From assembly GCF_001044395.1 (NCBI RefSeq), contig NZ_JANU01000010.1:1-64000 (forward strand): DNA of 64,000 nucleotides, written 5' to 3'. The stretch's first letter is position 1; the number at the start of each line of letters is the position of its first letter. Origin of the DNA: Caenimonas sp. SL110. Its GTDB lineage: Bacteria; Pseudomonadota; Gammaproteobacteria; Burkholderiales; Burkholderiaceae_C. The notes under the pieces are model-generated. The model did not search any database and was not told the origin of the DNA. It saw only the letters and a list, made by a program, of their open reading frames with translations. The translations under genes and the position numbers were made by a program. Shown piece by piece: positions 61,169 to 64,000 of the stretch.

Positions 61169-64000
61169 CTAGAGGTCGAAGTCGGCACCCTTGAGCGACA
61201 CGACACCCGCGAGCACGATCACCAGCTCGGCAGCGCCGTCAGCGTTCACGCTGCCTTCGAGCTGGTGCGTGACGGGGTCGAATCGCAGCAGCGCCGTGGC
61301 ATCGGCAAAGTCACTGAACGGCCGAGAGCCGATGTAGATGAATTTCTGGTCGTCCAGCTGGGTTTCGTTGGCGTCCACTCCCGTCAGTCGGATCCGGTCG
61401 CCGTCTGCGGCATTGAAGTCGGTGATGGTGTCGTAGCGCGCCGCGTCGCTGTCCCCGGCGCGTTGGTAGATAAACAGGTCAGCCCCGCCTCCACCGGTGA
61501 GCGTGTCCGCGCCGGCTTGGCCGGTGATCTTGTTGCGCATGGCGTTACCCACCAGCACGTTGTCCAGTTCATTGCCGGTGGCCGACACTTCGCTCGTTCC
61601 AGCCAGGATGAGGTTCTCGACATTCGGTCCCAGGGTGAAGGCCACCTTCGAAATGACCGTGTCCTGACCCTCGTCGAATTCCTCCAGCACCTGATCGAAC
61701 CCTGTGACCAGGTAAGTGTCGTCACCGGCGCCCCCGAGCATCTTGGTCCTTCCGCCGGCTCCGATGAGCGTGTCGTCGCCTGGCGTGCCGAACAGGAATC
61801 TGTCGTCGATGCGGGCCACCAGCACTGCGCCCACCTTACGGGTCAAGGTGCCCGTGACGGCCTCGTCCGTGCCACCCCCGTCGGTGTAGCTGGCCTCCAC
61901 CGAAATGATCTTGCCAACCTCGGCGGAAGTCACGGTGAAGGTGTCGCCGACGGCCCCGTCGATGTCCGCGCCGTTGGCTTTCCACTGGTAGGCGACCGGT
62001 GTCGCGATGCCGTCAGCATCGGCCAGCGTGTTCGATGCCGTGAGCAGATTGCCCACCTTCGCGACTCCAGAGATGGTGACCGCGCCAGTGGGCAAGTCGT
62101 TGACCGGTGCGATATTCACGGTGGTGCTCCCAGTGGCTGAGAGTGCCCCGCCGGTTCCTTGCGCGTTGACATTGCCATCGCTGAAAGACCAGTCGATCTG
62201 CACGCTGGCCGCAGGTTTGTCCGAGCCATTGGCGTAGCCGACGCTAGACAGGGCCTCGTTCACGCGCTCTTGCGTCGCGCTGCTGTTAAAGGTGATGGTG
62301 AGCGTGCCGCCGCTGGTGGTGACGGTGCCGATCACCACGCCCGAGAGCACGGCGTTGCCTGCGCTGAACGACAGGTTGCCCAGGCCGGAGAAGATGTCGT
62401 CGGACGAGGCAGCGTCGTGGCGCGCCAGGGTGACGGCTGCACCCTTGTAGCTGCCCTGCGCTGCGAGCTCGGGATCGTAGATAGAGACCGTGCTGTCCAG
62501 TGCGATCGCCACAGCGTTCTCGGTATAGGAGACCGTGCCGCCCAGGGTCGCTGTCGCCGTACCGATGAACGTGGTGTCCAGCGTGCCATCGGCGTTCAGG
62601 CGGAACAGGTTGAAGTCGTAGTCGGAACCGTTGTGACTGACGCCCCCGACCACGATCTTGCCGTCGGGCTGTACGGTGACGCTCGCGGCACCGTCATCGA
62701 AGGTTCCTACCGGGAGCAGCACCTTGCCCGTGCCGTTGAAGCCGGTGTCCAGCGTGCCGTTGGCGTTCAGGCGGATCAGGCTGCAGTCCCAGTCGACACC
62801 ATTCCAGTTTTCGCCGGCGACCACGATTTTTCCGTCGGCCTGCACGGTAGCGCAGTAACCCCCGTCATAGGCGGTTCCCACCGGCAGCACCGCCTTGCCC
62901 GTGCCGTTGAAGCTGGTGTCCAGCGTGCCGTCGGCGTTCAGGCGGATCAGGCTGAAGTCGCTGCCGGCGTCGTCGATGCTGTAGCCCGAGACCACGATCT
63001 TGCCGTCGGGCTGTACGGTGACGCTTTGGCCATAGTCATAGGAGCCGGTTCCCACCGGGACCAGCAACTCCCCCGTGCCGTTGAAGCTCGTGTCGGGTGT
63101 GCCGTCGGCGTTCAGACGGATCAGGCTGAAGTCAGTGCCGGTTGCGCTGGCGCTGTGGCCCGCGACCACGATCTTGCCGTCGGGCTGTACGGTCACGCTG
63201 TACCCAAGGTCACCGGCGGTCCCCAGCGGGACCAGCAATTTGCCCGTGAGGTTGAAGCTGGTGTCCAGCGTGCCGTCGGCATTCAGACGGATCAGGCTGA
63301 AGTCATTGTCGTTGCCGTTGAAGCTGTAGCCCGCAACCACGATCTTGCCGTCGGGCTGGACAGTGACGCTTCTGCCAACGTCATGGGAGGTTCCCACCGG
63401 GACCGTCACCTTGCCGGTGCCGTTGAAGCTCGTGTCCAGCGTGCCGTCGGCGTTCAGGCGGATCAGGCTGAAATCGCCGTCGGAACCTTCTTCTTGACTG
63501 ATGCCCGCAACCACGATCTTGCCTTCGGGCTGCACGTTAACACTCATGCCATAGTCATGGTAGCTTCCCACCGGCATCAGCACCTTGCCCGTGCCGTTAA
63601 AGCTGGTGTCCAGCGTCCCGGCGGCGTTCAGGCGGATGAGGCTGAAATCGTCATTAGAGCCGTTGGAGCTGTAGCCCGCAACCACGATCCTGCCGTCGGG
63701 CTGTACGGTGAGGCCCGAGCCAAAGTCATCGCCGATTCCCACCGGGACGAGCGCCTTGCCCGTCCCCGCAACTGGCGCAAAGGTGGGCGCATCGTTGACG
63801 GCACTGACCGAGAGAGCCGCCGTATCGCTGTCGCTGCTGAACGCGCTGTCTGCACCCGTTCCAGCAATGACTACATAGTCGCCCTGGTTGCCGCTGGTCT
63901 GGTCCCAGGCCCGGAACGTGATCGCATCGGCAAGGGTTCCGCTCAGCTCGCCAAAAGGCACCATTCGCACCAGGGCCGTCGGTGCGAGCAGCAGTGCCAG
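61169..64000 (-). CDS. Type I-secreted delta-60-repeat and RTX protein, partial at right edge
   Basis: 944 residues inside the window, with the start beyond position 64000. It is a close tandem paralogue of the neighbour: the same N-terminal ALVRMVPFGELSGTLADAIT, seven delta-60 repeats (VTVQPDGKIVVAGYS, DFSLIRLNADGTLDTSFN), the Ig-like region with ASYTDGGGTDEAVTGTL, and RTX LGGAGDDTYLVTG, ADTLTGGGGADLFIYQ. The C-terminus ends VVSLKGADFDL versus VVSLTGADIDL in the neighbour. The intergenic gap is 176 bases. Same likely function and export route. Confidence 0.8.
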   Translation of the reverse strand: MALLLAPTALVRMVPFGELSGTLADAITFRAWDQTSGNQGDYVVIAGTGADSAFSSDSDTAALSVSAVNDAPTFAPVAGTGKALVPVGIGDDFGSGLTVQPDGRIVVAGYSSNGSNDDFSLIRLNAAGTLDTSFNGTGKVLMPVGSYHDYGMSVNVQPEGKIVVAGISQEEGSDGDFSLIRLNADGTLDTSFNGTGKVTVPVGTSHDVGRSVTVQPDGKIVVAGYSFNGNDNDFSLIRLNADGTLDTSFNLTGKLLVPLGTAGDLGYSVTVQPDGKIVVAGHSASATGTDFSLIRLNADGTPDTSFNGTGELLVPVGTGSYDYGQSVTVQPDGKIVVSGYSIDDAGSDFSLIRLNADGTLDTSFNGTGKAVLPVGTAYDGGYCATVQADGKIVVAGENWNGVDWDCSLIRLNANGTLDTGFNGTGKVLLPVGTFDDGAASVTVQPDGKIVVGGVSHNGSDYDFNLFRLNADGTLDTTFIGTATATLGGTVSYTENAVAIALDSTVSIYDPELAAQGSYKGAAVTLARHDAASSDDIFSGLGNLSFSAGNAVLSGVVIGTVTTSGGTLTITFNSSATQERVNEALSSVGYANGSDKPAASVQIDWSFSDGNVNAQGTGGALSATGSTTVNIAPVNDLPTGAVTISGVAKVGNLLTASNTLADADGIATPVAYQWKANGADIDGAVGDTFTVTSAEVGKIISVEASYTDGGGTDEAVTGTLTRKVGAVLVARIDDRFLFGTPGDDTLIGAGGRTKMLGGAGDDTYLVTGFDQVLEEFDEGQDTVISKVAFTLGPNVENLILAGTSEVSATGNELDNVLVGNAMRNKITGQAGADTLTGGGGADLFIYQRAGDSDAARYDTITDFNAADGDRIRLTGVDANETQLDDQKFIYIGSRPFSDFADATALLRFDPVTHQLEGSVNADGAAELVIVLAGVVSLKGADFDL

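Overview
The window looks like a chromosomal segment of a high-GC betaproteobacterium, most likely Burkholderiales (Comamonadaceae-like). The evidence is a minCDE operon, a Bug-type tripartite tricarboxylate transporter receptor, AtzE/AtzG/AtzH-type amidase clusters, many IclR/LysR/GntR/TetR-controlled catabolic operons, and dense gene packing with 1-4 base start/stop overlaps. This assignment is inferred from gene content only. No tRNA, rRNA, CRISPR array or intact insertion sequence was seen.

Region 1 (about 1-8140) is an accessory, defence-like island whose base composition is visibly more AT-rich than the rest. It carries a translationally coupled three-gene ABC-3C conflict operon: a nuclease-like effector, a middle component and a DUF3732 ATPase. 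It also carries a kinase/receiver pair without a DNA-binding output domain, a HEPN-like protein with an R-x4-H motif, and a PLD-like protein with a degenerate HKD motif. Related palindromic repeats lie at three junctions.

Region 2 (8300-16900) is mixed: a Gfo/Idh/MocA oxidoreductase, a PAS hybrid kinase whose receiver domain is truncated and frameshifted, a small CxxC protein, minCDE, an aspartoacylase-like hydrolase divergent from a class V aminotransferase, and a PhnB-like VOC protein.

Region 3 (16900-27320, minus strand) is one long catabolic operon. It encodes a TauD-type dioxygenase, a single-chain biotin-dependent acyl-CoA carboxylase, a TTT receptor, an ADP-forming acyl-CoA synthetase, an enoyl-CoA hydratase, a HisD/HpsN-like dehydrogenase and an SDR. 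A divergent IclR regulator faces it. Its substrate is unknown. Region 4 (28250-35780) has a GNAT protein, an internally duplicated unknown protein, a LysR regulator with a palindromic operator candidate, an aminotransferase, a polar amino-acid ABC importer and a RraA-like protein. A decayed nucleotidyltransferase with its intact Xre partner follows.

Region 5 (36940-52280) is a large nitrogen-scavenging locus. A nine-gene minus operon encodes a nucleoside-type BMP ABC importer, AtzG/AtzE/AtzH-like proteins, a biuret-hydrolase-like cysteine hydrolase and a GntR regulator. A divergent operon encodes a second (RutB/TrtA-like) cysteine hydrolase, an amidase and a TetR regulator. A third operon encodes allophanate hydrolase with an NrtABC/SsuABC-like importer. 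Together they could degrade a ureide such as triuret, biuret or a carboxybiuret precursor to ammonia and CO2.

Region 6 (52470-64000) has a four-gene envelope/secreted cluster including a phospholipase-A2-like protein, a GreA/GreB-family factor, an F-box-like protein, a class II aldolase, and two tandem paralogous delta-60-repeat/RTX proteins. The second paralogue runs off the right edge.
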